64,000 nucleotides of DNA from Streptomyces glaucescens (GTDB lineage: Bacteria; Actinomycetota; Actinomycetes; Streptomycetales; Streptomycetaceae): the NCBI RefSeq assembly GCF_000761215.1, contig NZ_CP009439.1, forward strand, positions 62,001-126,000, given 5' to 3'. A program made the translations under genes and the position numbers. The notes under the pieces were generated by a model, which saw only the letters and a list, made by a program, of their open reading frames with translations, ran no database searches and was not told the DNA's origin. Below, in pieces: positions 34,971-45,800 of this stretch. Position 1 is the first letter of the stretch. Every line of letters begins with the position of its first letter.

Positions 34971-35229
34971 CAACCCGCTTCATGTACCAGTCCGTGCCTG
35001 CAAGCTCTGGTCCCGCAGCCTTGTACAGACTGACCAGATCGGGTGCCCTTTCTTGCGCCTTGGTCAGGCTGATGGCCGCGGCGCGCTCCATGCCCCGTTC
35101 GTCGGGACCACTCCTCTACGGTGGTGCCCGTTTCCGGGCAGATGCCGGCATGTGCCTGTTCGGCTGCGAGCTGTGCGGCATGGACTGGATGATCGGGGAG
35201 TAACGGGCGGCACGGCGTCCGGGGTACGT

Positions 35230-35284
35230 GAGCGTCCCCTTGCGCAGCTCAGGCTGAGTGCGGCCCTGGTGCAAGGGGACGCTC
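35230..35284. terminator. Bidirectional terminator
   Basis: A 14-bp perfect inverted repeat, GAGCGTCCCCTTGC (35230-35243) and GCAAGGGGACGCTC (35271-35284), encloses a nested CTCAG/CTGAG hairpin. It lies between the convergent DUF6415 operon and the TerD-nuclease gene. The rest of 34971-35327 holds no gene that I can support. Confidence 0.75.
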
Positions 35285-35327
35285 GCGCGTTGGGCGGGGG
35301 CAGCGTCGCTGCCGTCTGTGCCCGGTG

Positions 35328-37430
35328 TCATCCCGTGGTGGTGCGTTCCTTGGCCGGTGCTCGGCGTGTTGTCGGGGTGTCCAGGTGGACCACGACGGTG
35401 GTGTAGAAGCGGTGCACGGCGTCGTCGACGCTGCGGATGAAGCCGGACTCGGCGTTGCCGCGGCCGCTTCCCATGCTCTTGAGCAGGGACAGGCGGAAAC
35501 CGGTGATCTTGGTGCCGTTGTCCTTGGGGAGCAGGTCCGCCGGTTCGGGGCGGAGCCGCTCCAGTGTCCCGCGCGGGCCTCCGGTTTCGGTGTCGACGAG
35601 GGTTTCGATGTGCAGGTCCGCCGGTGCCTCGGCCAGGCGCCGGACGAGCCGCTTGGCCCAGCTCAGGGGGTATCCCTGCTCGGGGGTCGGGATTTCGATG
35701 GAGGTGCGCAGTTTGCCGGTGCGCAGGTCGGCGCTGACGGCCAGGACCCCGGGGGTGCCGTCGATGCGCAGCTCCGCCTGAAGCCGCCCGTCGAGGCAGA
35801 GCTGGTCGGCGAGCCGGTTCCGGCGTTCCCTGGGATCGGTTCCGCGTTTGGCGCGCTGAACGGGCAGGACCTTCTGTCCGAGTTCACCGCCGAGCCGGAG
35901 GCAGACCTGGCGGATGAGCCGCTCCCAACTCTCGACCACCTCAAGTGCCCGTGCGTCGCCCTGGCAGAGGGTTTCGTCGTCGATCCCGTTGCGCACGGGG
36001 ACCCATGCGGGGCCCATGTTCTGGAAGCCGTGGCAGCCGGAGTTCTCGTGCTGCAGGTAGTGCAGCAGTTCCTGCAGGAGCCAGGCGTGTGCCGCGTTGC
36101 TCACTCCCTCGTGCCTGATCAGCATCTGTGCCTGGTAGGCGACTTCAGCCCAGGACAGATGCCAGAGGGCCACCTTGTGCTTGCGCCGCTTGTCGATCTT
36201 GACGTCGACGAGCGGACTGCCCTCCAGCGCGACATCGTTCGTCAGCGTGATCACGGCCTCGTAACCGCGGCGCGCGGCGATGTCCATGTACGCCTGCACC
36301 TGGTCGGCCTTTAGTGCGTTGCCGTTGGTCTTCGTCTCGACCAGCGCGGTCCACAGCTTGCCGGCCCGCTCCACGCGGATCACCCCGTCCGGGCGCCGCG
36401 GGCTGTCACCGTGCGGCAGGGAGACCTCCGTGAACGTCTCCATGCGGCCCGCCGGAGCCCCGAACCCGGCGGTGAGCCTCCTGCTGAACTCCGGCACCTG
36501 CGCCATCACTGCCAGCAGCACCGAGGTGGCACGCATCTCACGGTCCCGGTCGCTCTTGAGCACCGAGACCGGGAAAAGCCTGGCCTGCTTCCAGGAGTCG
36601 TTCTCCGCCAGGGTTTTCTTGGCCGTCTTGGGGAGGGTGACCTTCTTCTTCGCGGTGCGAGGGCGAGCGGTCGGCTTCTTCGGCTCGACGGCCTCGCCCT
36701 CAGGCCGACGAGGAGCGGGGATGGCCTCCAGCGTCGCCTGCCGGGCCAGTTCCTCGGCCGGCGCCAAAGCCGTCGCGTCCGCCCGCTCGTCACCTTCGGC
36801 GGCGTCGAGCGCTGCTTCCGCGTCCGTGGCCGCGTCGTCCTCGATGTCCACGCCAAAGTCCGTCGCCAGCCCAGCGAGACCGGTTTCGTAGCCCTGCCCG
36901 ACGGCACGGAACTTCCACTCTTCTCCCCGCCTGTACAGCTCGCCGAAGATGACCGCCGTCACGGAGTCGGCGTCATCGACGGCGAACCGCAGGAGACTCT
37001 CGCCGACCGCGTCGGCCAGCGTGATCCTCACGTCCTCCAGCTCACCGAAGCGAGCCCTGTCGTACCTGCTCGCAGCGACGACAATCCGGTCGATCTCGGC
37101 CGGTACCGCAGTCAGGTCAAAGCTGATCCGGTCCTCGCTGCCGTCCGCCGTCGGCGTCTTCCCCAGAACCTGCACGCTTCCGTCAGCGGCTACCGAATGG
37201 TTGTAGAAGTAGAAGTCGCTGTCGCTGCGCACCTTGCCGCTTGAGTCCAGCAGTAGGACCGACACATCCGCGTCGCCCTCGCCGGTAGGGCTGGCCCAGC
37301 CCAGACTGACGATCACCGAACCGACACTGTCGCTCAGATCCGCCAGGGCCACATTCGCACCCTTGATCATTTCCTGCACAAAGCCCCCCAGCGGCGCACC
37401 TTGGGCTGCGGAAGATTCCGCCCCATCCAT
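35328..37430 (-). CDS. TerD-domain / PD-(D/E)XK nuclease fusion
   Basis: A protein of about 700 residues. Residues 20-200 are a TerD domain: IKGANVALADLSDSVGSVIV, SLGWASPTGEGDADVSVLLL, DSDFYFYNH, ISFDLTAVPAEIDRIVVAAS and VIFGELYRRGEEWKFRAVGQ. The acidic D/E residues that bind calcium in TerD are present. A low-complexity acidic then lysine-rich linker follows (KKPTARPRTAKKKVTLPKTA). The C-terminal half has RRPDGVIRVERAGKLWTALV then ETKTNGNALKADQVQAYMDI, a D...ExK nuclease core. TerD-effector fusions are predicted stress or phage-response proteins. ATG 37430 was chosen; starts at 37445 and 37370 are possible. Confidence 0.75.
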   Translation of the reverse strand: MDGAESSAAQGAPLGGFVQEMIKGANVALADLSDSVGSVIVSLGWASPTGEGDADVSVLLLDSSGKVRSDSDFYFYNHSVAADGSVQVLGKTPTADGSEDRISFDLTAVPAEIDRIVVAASRYDRARFGELEDVRITLADAVGESLLRFAVDDADSVTAVIFGELYRRGEEWKFRAVGQGYETGLAGLATDFGVDIEDDAATDAEAALDAAEGDERADATALAPAEELARQATLEAIPAPRRPEGEAVEPKKPTARPRTAKKKVTLPKTAKKTLAENDSWKQARLFPVSVLKSDRDREMRATSVLLAVMAQVPEFSRRLTAGFGAPAGRMETFTEVSLPHGDSPRRPDGVIRVERAGKLWTALVETKTNGNALKADQVQAYMDIAARRGYEAVITLTNDVALEGSPLVDVKIDKRRKHKVALWHLSWAEVAYQAQMLIRHEGVSNAAHAWLLQELLHYLQHENSGCHGFQNMGPAWVPVRNGIDDETLCQGDARALEVVESWERLIRQVCLRLGGELGQKVLPVQRAKRGTDPRERRNRLADQLCLDGRLQAELRIDGTPGVLAVSADLRTGKLRTSIEIPTPEQGYPLSWAKRLVRRLAEAPADLHIETLVDTETGGPRGTLERLRPEPADLLPKDNGTKITGFRLSLLKSMGSGRGNAESGFIRSVDDAVHRFYTTVVVHLDTPTTRRAPAKERTTTG

Positions 37431-37541
37431 CCCCTTGCGCGGCACAAAATGACGAGCCGCGCGCGGAAACTGTAGTACGCACCGAGCCCGGTCGTGGAGG
37501 TTCCGTGAAGAACGGTACGTGGCTGACTGCCCGGCGTCCAC

Positions 37542-37578
37542 GGGCCCCGGGGGCTCAGCCATGACGTCCCCGGGGCCG
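37542..37578. terminator. GC-rich hairpin, copy 2 of the repeated element
   Basis: GGGCCCCGGGG and CCCCGGGGCC enclose the loop GCTCAGCCATGACGT. The stem and 13 loop bases are identical to 20747-20783. It lies just upstream of the TerD fusion gene and downstream of the gene at 37781-38536 (both minus strand), a normal terminator position. Confidence 0.6.
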
Positions 37579-37780
37579 GGCTTGGGGGCCGCACTGTCCA
37601 ACCACGCTGAGACCCCAGTGTCACACAGCGGCCGGCTACGGAGATCGTTCAACGCCTGGAGATCAACGCGCATCAACGACTTGTATCCGGACCGGCTGCC
37701 GGCGGATGACCGTGCGGGCCCTTGGCCGGATCCGAGTGCTCTGCGTGGCGGAGCAGCGTGCCGTGGACGATGGTGGATGG

Positions 37781-38536
37781 CTACCGTACGTCGACGTAGT
37801 CGCCGGGTGCGTTGACTGCCGCGGTGGCGGTGTTGCCGGCGTAGCTGTAGCGCCAGTATCCGTCGCGGCTGGCTGTGACGGTGGTCTTCAGGTATCCGGT
37901 GGAGCTGGCAGTTACTGTTCTGAGGGTGCTGTAGGTGCCGCTCGGTGTGCGGAACTGAAGGCTCACGGGCTGGTTGGCGTGGCGGTAGTACTTGGAGTCG
38001 TGCCAGTTGACCCGGCTCAATGCGCCTGTGATGGTGATCGGTTTCCCCTTGGTTACAGGCTCAGGGGCTGCGTTGGCCGTCAGCTTCGAGGCTCGTCGGA
38101 TGTTGAGGGAAGCCGCTGCCTTGTGGTGATAGTCGCCGTCAAGCGCGGTCGCGTTGACCTGGAGGCGCCAATTGCCGGCGTCAGCGTTCGTGAGCCAGCC
38201 TTCGCCCATGACGAACCCGAAGGTGCATGTCGTTGTGCCAGCATCGACGGCTGTGCACGTGTACTTGTGTGCGGCTGCCAGGATGCCCGTCGGTGCGGTG
38301 CTGGGGCCGCGGTACAGCCAGGCGTCGATGTAGTCGATCCCTTTGGGGTCGCTGGCAGTAACGGTTGCTGAGAACGACGTCTGGGTGGCAGAACCGACGA
38401 CTAGGGCCTTGCCGCCGTTGACGGACGCCGACAGAATCTGAGCGTCGCCGAGCCGAGTCTCAGCGTTGGCGGTTGACACGCTCAGGCACGTGATCGTGAG
38501 TGTAGCGATGACAGCCGCGGCGGCACGTTTGCCCAT
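37781..38536 (-). CDS. Secreted protein with C-terminal Ig-like domain (paralogue)
   Basis: A 251-residue protein with a signal peptide (MGKRAAAAVIATLTITCLSV ... ANAE), a beta-rich N-terminal domain with a cysteine pair (KYTCTAVD, TTTCTFG), and a C-terminal domain of about 100 residues starting EPVTKGKPITITGALSRVNW and ending PGDYVDVR. It matches the C-terminal half of the protein at 11655-12482. AGGGGGATTTC before ATG 38536 is a good ribosome site. The N-terminal domains differ, so the shared part is a movable module. Function is unknown. Confidence 0.7.
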   Translation of the reverse strand: MGKRAAAAVIATLTITCLSVSTANAETRLGDAQILSASVNGGKALVVGSATQTSFSATVTASDPKGIDYIDAWLYRGPSTAPTGILAAAHKYTCTAVDAGTTTCTFGFVMGEGWLTNADAGNWRLQVNATALDGDYHHKAAASLNIRRASKLTANAAPEPVTKGKPITITGALSRVNWHDSKYYRHANQPVSLQFRTPSGTYSTLRTVTASSTGYLKTTVTASRDGYWRYSYAGNTATAAVNAPGDYVDVR

Positions 38537-39087
38537 GAAATCCCCCTAGTGGAACCTCGATTGCCTCTCCAAGTCAGCAGAGGCCGAAGCAGCGGCGCGA
38601 TCCTAGTTGTCTCGCGGCCGTACTTCAGTTTTTCGTGATCAGTATCACGCTCAAGATCGAGTCCCGGGCGCTTACGTGGGCCGACATGGTGTTTGCCGCC
38701 GCCCCTTGCGTCCTCGATTCCTGCAGCTGCAAGGGCCTGCTGATGGCTCGTCCAGTGGAGATCGGGTCAGCTCGTGAGCACGGTCGTGCGAAGCGCTGGG
38801 AGTTCATGGGCAGGGTGCAGCCTGACGTGATGTGCCGACGGCGCTCGGGTAAGCGTGCATACGTGAGTGGCGCTGGTCGTGGCCCGCACTAGGGGTTCAC
38901 CGGATTGCGCAGCGAAAGTTCTGCAAAGGTTGTATGAAGCTTTCGCGAGATTAGTCACAGCTACGCTGCGTATTGATTCGTCACGGAATGCAACTGCTTG
39001 GCAGGGTTTCTACATCTTGATCGCTTCCTTACGTGATCCTTAATCTGCCGCGACTTGTACGTTTCCGCAGGTAGTGGGGATTGGGTT
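38537..39087. other. Divergent promoter region with one dyad
   Basis: A 551-bp non-coding gap between two divergent secreted-protein genes. The perfect dyad CGTGAT-CAGT-ATCACG is at 38634-38649. The last 150 bp before the LamG gene are noticeably AT-richer than their surroundings and probably contain its promoter. GTGGGGATTGGGTT precedes ATG 39088. Confidence 0.45.
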
Positions 39088-42000
39088 ATGAGAGTTGGAC
39101 GGATGCGACGCCGGTGGCGTCGGCCCGTCTCGGGGGCAGTCGGGGCTGCGTTGTCGGCGGCCTTGTTCGCTGGCCTTCTAGATGGGAGCCCTGCGCGCGC
39201 GGCCGACAGCGGCGGCAGTGCGGAGACGGACGCTGGTGTGTCGTCAACGCCGGCCAGCGATGAAGCCAAGGGCCGCTCGTTCTGGGAGGACGACGGGCTT
39301 CCGGCTGAATCGGCGGAACTGCAGGCGTCCCGCAAGGCTGCGCAGAGCGGGCAGCGGGTTGTGGTGCAGGGCCTGACCACGGAGACCAATCAGGTTTTCG
39401 CGAATCCGGACGGGACGTTCACTGCGGAGTCCTCTGCGGTCGTGGAGCGTGTCCGCAAGGACGGCGCGTGGACCCCGGTGGATACAACGCTGGTTCAAGG
39501 GGCCGACGGCACTCTGACGCCGAGGGCTGCGCACGACGTGGCCCTGTCCGGCGGGGGCAGCGAAGAGCCGCTGGTGAGGTTCGAACGGGACGGCCGCGCC
39601 TATGAGGTCTATTCACCGTGGCCGCTGCCGACCCCGGAGCTCGACGGCTCGCACGCCGTGTACAAGCAGGTTCGCCCCGGTGTGGACCTGGTGGTGCAAG
39701 TGCTGCCCGACGGATTCACCCAGAATCTGGTCGTGCACACGCCGGAGGCCGCAGCCGCGTTGGGCAGCATCGACTACCCGATCCGTACCGACGGGCTGCA
39801 CGTTCGCACCAGCGACGGTGTGACGGCGCTGGTCGACGACGGCGGACGGCCCGCTTTCGTGAGCGCGTCACCGTTGATGTGGGACTCCGGCCCTTCCTCC
39901 ACGGAAGCCGGTCCCACCACCATGATGGGTACGGCCGACTCGGCGGACGAGGCCGACTCATCTGGGGATGTCGACCCGGTCGACGCCGTCACCCCGGACG
40001 CACAGTCGCGAACCACGGTGGCGGACGCAACCCTGACCGCTGATCGGCTGACTGTAGTGCCGGACCAGCAGTTCCTCACCGACCCGGCCACCTCCTACCC
40101 GGTGGTGATCGATCCGCCGACGGTCTCGGCCAAGCTGACCGGCTGGACGTCACTGTGGTCGAACCTGTCCACTACCTCGTTCTGGGGCACCAGCCACGCG
40201 CTGGGTGTTGGCTACGACGCCTACGTGGACAACAAGAAGTCCCGCTCGCTGTTCCAGTTCGACACCCGGACGGTGGTCGGCAAGAAGATCCTCGACGCCG
40301 ACTTCTCCGCCTACGAAATCTGGTCGGCCAACTGCACCAAGAAGGACATCCAGCTCTGGCGCACGTCCGCCATCAGCTCCTCCCGCACGTGGTCGAGCCC
40401 GCCGACATGGCAGGCGCTCGTTGACACCGTGTCCGCCGCCAAGGGCTTTTCCTCCACCTGCCCGGACGGTTCGGTGGAGTTCGACGCCACCGCGGCCGTG
40501 GCCTACACGGCCAAGGCCAAAAGCACCACAACCACGCTGGGCCTGCGCGCCGATGAGAGCGACCCGATCGCGTGGAAGCAGTTCATGTCGCCCAAGGACG
40601 ACCGCATCACAGCCGAACGCCGGCCGAAGCTGTCGATCACGTACGTCAGCGTCCCGAACACCGCGCCGTCCTATGTGAAGATTGCCGACCCGAGCACCTC
40701 CTGCTCGGCCTCGAGCTCCGCGCCCTACATCCGGGACACCACCCCGAGATTCACCGCCACCCCGACCTCTGCGGACGGTTCGCAGGCTGTACTGCGTCCG
40801 GAGTTCGAGCTGTACACAGGCAGCAGCACGACTCCCACGACCTACCGGCCCACCACATGGACGGCCAGCGGCACCGCCGGAACCTGGCAGCCGACCCTGG
40901 CCAACCAGCAGACCTACCACTTCCGTGCCCGTACCCAGTACAAGGTCACTCACGACGGGGCCACGCAGTACCTGTACGGGCCCTGGTCTGCCTCCTGCTA
41001 TTTCAAGATCGACAGTCTTGGGCCGCCGCAGCCCACGGTGACGTCGGTGAACGGCGTCTACCCGGAGTGCACGGGAGAGACATGCGGCACGACGCAATAC
41101 GGCAGCGTCGGGATGACCGGCCAATTCAAGATCACGACCACTGCCCCGGACGTGCGCCGCTACATCACCGAACTGAACGGCCTCAGGGTAGAAGACAAGG
41201 TCTACAGCGCCAACACGGCTAGCCACACGGTTTCCATCACCCCGGACAAGCACCTGACGAATACCCTGCGGGTCTGGACCTATGACGCAGCCGGTAACCG
41301 GGGCACAACCAAGGACTACCTGTTCAACGTGGCCAAACCGACGGGACCAGCTGCGACGTGGCAACTAGACGAAAACACGGGCACTCTCGCCGCCAACGCC
41401 CAGGGCACGTCCCATCCGCTCACCTTGAACACCGCCTCGTGGACAGCTAAGGGCCGCAACAATGCCGCCTGGCAGGGCATGGGAAGCAGCTACGCCGCCA
41501 CGGCCAGCAAAGTCGTGGACACCACCGGCAGCTTTTCCGTCTCCACCTGGGCCAGGCTCTCGAGCACCGACGTGATGAGCACCATCGCGAACCAGAACGG
41601 CGTCAATGTCGGGGCCTTCGCTCTGTATTACTCGCCTTCCTCTGGCAAGTGGATCTTCAACCGCTATGACCAGGACGCGTCCTCCGGTGCCGGCATCGTA
41701 CGGGCGACGTCGACGACGTCGCCGGTGGCTGGTGCCTGGACGCACCTGCTGGCCGTGTACGACCGGCAGAAGCAGGAGATGCGCCTGTACGTCAACGGCC
41801 GTCTTGAAGACGCCGTCCCCTACACCGCGCCATGGGCGGCGAACGGCCCCTTCGAGATCGGCCGGATGAAGGGAACGGCCGGCCCGGCCGCGTACTTCAA
41901 CGGCGACCTGGACCAGGTTCAGGCATACAACCGGGTTGTCTTTCCCGACGAACTGGCCTCGCTGGTAAACCTGACCGACCCTGTAAGCGGAGAGCCCCGG

Positions 42001-42723
42001 GCGGAACTGCTCGCCCACTGGACGATGGACGACACCTCCGGCACGGCCACGGTTCCCGATGCGACAGGCCGCGGCCACACGCTCACCCTGCACCCCGGCG
42101 CGACCTTCACCACGACTGACGACTACGGGCACGGCAACGTCGTCGAACTCGACGAGCCGGCCGCCGGCCGCCTCACCTCCACCGTCCCCGTGGACGAGTC
42201 CGGCAGCTTCACCGTCGCCGGATGGGTCAACCTGGAGAAGCAGAGCCGCCTGGAAGACACCACCCGCGCCCATGCGCCTACGGTGTTCGCTCATCCCGGC
42301 GCCCAGCGCAACTCCTTCCGCCTGTGGTACGCGCAGTCGATCGGGGAGTCGGTGGGCACGTGGAACTTCGGCACCTACGAAACGGACGTGCTCGGGGGGC
42401 CCGGCGCCACTCTCGCTTCCGATGAGGTGAACCCGCCCGGAGGCTGGGTCCATGTCGTCGGCGTCTACGACTCGGCCAACCAGTCCGCCAAGCTCTACAT
42501 CACCGGCGAGCGGCAGGGCGTCGAGGACGGTGTCCTGGTTGACAAGATCTTCCAGCCCACGGGACCGCTGATGATGGGCTACGGCCGTCGCCACGACAAC
42601 GGCACGTGGGGGTACGGGCTTCCCGGCCTCCTCGACGACCTGCGCGTCTATGCCGGCGTGCTGTCCGACCAGGACATCGACCAGCTGTCCAAGGTCGACG
42701 AGCCGCCCGTCCCCATCGACTGA
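39088..42723 (+). CDS. Secreted LamG-domain protein of the RHS toxin locus
   Basis: A 1,211-residue secreted protein. The signal peptide is MRVGRMRRRWRRPVSGAVG ... RA|AD. The N-terminal third has the DNRLRE-like beta arrangement common in RHS-partner proteins (DGTFTAESSAVVERVRKDGA, LFQFDTRTVVGKKILDADF). Two LamG/concanavalin-like domains follow at about 755-955 (WARLSSTDVMSTIANQNGV, WTHLLAVYDRQKQEMRLYV) and 970-1205 (GSFTVAGWVNLEKQ, GGWVHVVGVYDSANQSAKLY). Such domains bind glycans or proteins at the surface. It lies 110 bp upstream of the RHS gene, behind a strong hairpin, and presumably serves in display or docking of the toxin. Confidence 0.82.
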   Translation: MRVGRMRRRWRRPVSGAVGAALSAALFAGLLDGSPARAADSGGSAETDAGVSSTPASDEAKGRSFWEDDGLPAESAELQASRKAAQSGQRVVVQGLTTETNQVFANPDGTFTAESSAVVERVRKDGAWTPVDTTLVQGADGTLTPRAAHDVALSGGGSEEPLVRFERDGRAYEVYSPWPLPTPELDGSHAVYKQVRPGVDLVVQVLPDGFTQNLVVHTPEAAAALGSIDYPIRTDGLHVRTSDGVTALVDDGGRPAFVSASPLMWDSGPSSTEAGPTTMMGTADSADEADSSGDVDPVDAVTPDAQSRTTVADATLTADRLTVVPDQQFLTDPATSYPVVIDPPTVSAKLTGWTSLWSNLSTTSFWGTSHALGVGYDAYVDNKKSRSLFQFDTRTVVGKKILDADFSAYEIWSANCTKKDIQLWRTSAISSSRTWSSPPTWQALVDTVSAAKGFSSTCPDGSVEFDATAAVAYTAKAKSTTTTLGLRADESDPIAWKQFMSPKDDRITAERRPKLSITYVSVPNTAPSYVKIADPSTSCSASSSAPYIRDTTPRFTATPTSADGSQAVLRPEFELYTGSSTTPTTYRPTTWTASGTAGTWQPTLANQQTYHFRARTQYKVTHDGATQYLYGPWSASCYFKIDSLGPPQPTVTSVNGVYPECTGETCGTTQYGSVGMTGQFKITTTAPDVRRYITELNGLRVEDKVYSANTASHTVSITPDKHLTNTLRVWTYDAAGNRGTTKDYLFNVAKPTGPAATWQLDENTGTLAANAQGTSHPLTLNTASWTAKGRNNAAWQGMGSSYAATASKVVDTTGSFSVSTWARLSSTDVMSTIANQNGVNVGAFALYYSPSSGKWIFNRYDQDASSGAGIVRATSTTSPVAGAWTHLLAVYDRQKQEMRLYVNGRLEDAVPYTAPWAANGPFEIGRMKGTAGPAAYFNGDLDQVQAYNRVVFPDELASLVNLTDPVSGEPRAELLAHWTMDDTSGTATVPDATGRGHTLTLHPGATFTTTDDYGHGNVVELDEPAAGRLTSTVPVDESGSFTVAGWVNLEKQSRLEDTTRAHAPTVFAHPGAQRNSFRLWYAQSIGESVGTWNFGTYETDVLGGPGATLASDEVNPPGGWVHVVGVYDSANQSAKLYITGERQGVEDGVLVDKIFQPTGPLMMGYGRRHDNGTWGYGLPGLLDDLRVYAGVLSDQDIDQLSKVDEPPVPID

Positions 42724-42773
42724 CCAATCCCGACCACCCGCACCCCTTCCACAGCAGTGCGGCGCTGACACCC

Positions 42774-42808
42774 GCGGTGTGCCGGGCCGACCCGGCCCGG
42801 CACACCGC
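42774..42808 (+). terminator. Strong hairpin between LamG and RHS genes
   Basis: GCGGTGTGCCGGGCC and its perfect complement GGCCCGGCACACCGC enclose a five-base loop. It lies 26 bases before the RHS start codon, so the RHS gene must either have its own promoter or be attenuated. Confidence 0.85.
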
Positions 42809-42833
42809 AACATGACGACCGAAGGAACCCACT

Positions 42834-45800
42834 GTGACAAGGCGCAGCTTCGCGCTGTCCTCATGGTCATGGCAGCGGGCCAGCAGGCGCAGACTGACAG
42901 CAGTCGGCCTGCCCGTCACCGCAGCCGTAATCGCCACCCTCCTGGGCGCGGCACCGGCCGAGGACACCAGCCGCAGCCACACCAAACTGCCCGAGCCGAA
43001 ATACGGCAAGGCAGCTGCTTTCAAGGCCAAGAGCTTCAGAAGCAGCGACCCCGCCTATGCGGCCGCCAACAAGACCCTTAAACAGGCCGCTACCAAGCCC
43101 GCCTGGCCCACACCCGGCTCAGCGACCCTGGACCTGCCCTCCGCAGCGGGCCAGAGGACGAAGGCGAACAGCCTGCCGGTGGCACTGGCCGCCGCCGCGG
43201 CCCAGCCCACGACCGCAACCAAGTCCACGACCAAGCCGACTGCCAAGGTGGCCCAGGCCCCCGGCCGGGCCAAGGTCGCCGTCCTGGACCGCAAGCTGGC
43301 CAAAAAGCTGGGCATCGAGGGCCTGGTGCTGACCGTCCAGCGCGCCGACGGCAAGACCAATGCCTCGAGCCTGTCCCTGAGCGTCGACTACAGCGGCTTC
43401 GCCCACGCCTACGGCGGAGCCTGGGCCTCCCGCCTGCGCGCCATCGAGCTCCCCGCGTGCGCGGTGACCACCCCGAACAAGCCGCACTGCCGCACCACCC
43501 GGGTCCTGCCGACCAGCAACGACGCCAAGAACGGCACCCTCACCACCCAGGTCACCACCCGCCAGGCCACCCGCGCCACCGCGACGACAACGATGGTGGC
43601 CCTCTCCGCAGCCGCATCCTCCGACCAGGGCAGCTACCAGGCCACCCCGCTGTCGGTGTCGTCGACCTGGGCAGGCGGAGGCTCCAACGGCGACTTCACC
43701 TGGTCCTACCCCATGGACGCGGTACCCGCCCCGGCCGGAACAGCCCCGACGGTGACGCTGGGCTACTCCGCGCAGAGCATCGACGGCCGCACCTCCTCCA
43801 CCTCCGCCCAGCCGTCGTGGGTGGGCGAGGGCTTCGACGTGCCGACCTCCTACATCGAACGTTCCTACGGCTCCTGCGACGACGACGGCCAAAACGACAA
43901 GGCCGACCTGTGCTGGAAGGAACACAACGCCTCCGTCGTCCTCAACGGGAAGTCCAGCCCACTGATCAAGGACGCCGCGGGCTGGCACCTGAAGAACGAT
44001 GACGGTGAGAAGGTCACGCTTGCCACCGGCGCGGTCAACGGCGACGACGGCGACACCGGAACCAGCGGTGACCAGGGCGAGTACTGGACCATCACCGCCA
44101 CCGACGGCACCCAGTACGTCTTCGGCAAGAACCGCCTGCCCGGCTGGTCCGACAACGGCACCGCCGCAGACGACCCGGTCACCAACTCCACCTGGGTCGT
44201 CCCCGTCTTCGGCGATGACACCGGCGAACCCGGCTACTCCAGCAGCACCAGCTTCGCCGGCCGCGCAAAGCTCCAGGCCTGGCGCTGGAACCTCGACTAT
44301 GTCGTCGACCCACACGGCAACGTCACCAGCTACTGGTACACCAAAGAAGGCAACTACTACGCCAAGAACGCATCCACCGGCAACGGCACCTACTACCACC
44401 GCGGCGGCTGGCTCAAGCGCATCGACTACGGCCAGCGCTCCGACACCGTCTACAGCAAGCCCGCAGCCGCCCGCGTCCAGTTCGACGTCGCCGAGCGATG
44501 CCTCCCCGTCACCGGCGGAGAGACCTGTGGCTCCCTGACCGAGACGAACAAGGCCGCCTGGCCGGACGTGCCGTTCGACCAGATCTGCGCAGCGAGCACC
44601 CCCTGCACGGACCGCAACGCGCCGTCGTTCTTCACCCGCAAGCGGCTGACCGACGTCACCACACAGGTCTACGAGGGCACCGGCACCGGCGCGGACACCG
44701 ACTACCGCGACGTCAACGCCTGGCACATGGAACACTCCTTCCCCGACCCCGGTGACGGCTCCGCGCCGGGCATGTGGCTGAAGAGCATCCAGCACACCGG
44801 CAAAGTGGGCACCAGCCCGATCACCTTGCCCGCGGTGACGTTCGAAGGCATCCAGCTGCACAACCGCGTCGACAAGACCGGCGACGACGTCGTGCCCTAC
44901 ATCAAATGGCGCGTCCGCAAGATCAACTCAGAGACTGGCTCAGTCCTGACCGTCAACTACTCCACCCCCGAGTGCATAGCAGACACCAACCTGCCCACCG
45001 CGCTCGACAAGAACACCAAGCGCTGCTACCCCGTCAAATGGATCCCGCCGACCAACCCCACCGGCGGAGAAGACCCGCAGCCACGCACCGACTTCTTCCA
45101 CAAGTACGTCGTCACCCAAGTCACAGAATCCGACCCGACCGGCGGCGCACCCCTGAAGGAGACCAACTACACCTACACCGGCGGCGGCGCCTGGGCCTAC
45201 GACGACGAGTCACCCATCTCACCAGCAAAGTACCGCACATGGGGCATCTGGCGCGGCTACAACACCGTCACCACCACCGTCGGTGAAGCCTCCGGCACCC
45301 GCTCGAAGACCACCGCGCTCTACTACCGCGGCATGCACGGCGACAAGCAGACCAGCGGCACCCGCAGCGAGACGATCACCGACTCCCAGGGCGTGTCCCA
45401 GACAGACTCCGAACAGCTCGCCGGCCAGCTTCGCGAGCAAATCACCTACAACGGCACTTCCGGCCAGGAAATCTCCGCCAACGTCATCACCCCCTGGTCG
45501 CGTGAGACGTCCAGCGACACCCACTCCTACGGAACCGTCCGCGGACACATCGTCCGCACCGGCACCGAGGTCACCCGCACCCGCCTGAACAGCGGCAGCA
45601 CGATCACCGCCACGACAACCACCACCTACGACCCGAAGAGCGGCCTGCCGCTCACGGTCGAGAAAGACGCTGGCGGCACCAAAGACTGCACCCGCACCTG
45701 GTATGCCACCGACGAAACCAAGTGGATGCTGTCCTACCCCAAACGGGTGGAGAAGGTCTCCACAGCCTGCTCCGCGACCCCCAACCGCACCAACGACCCG

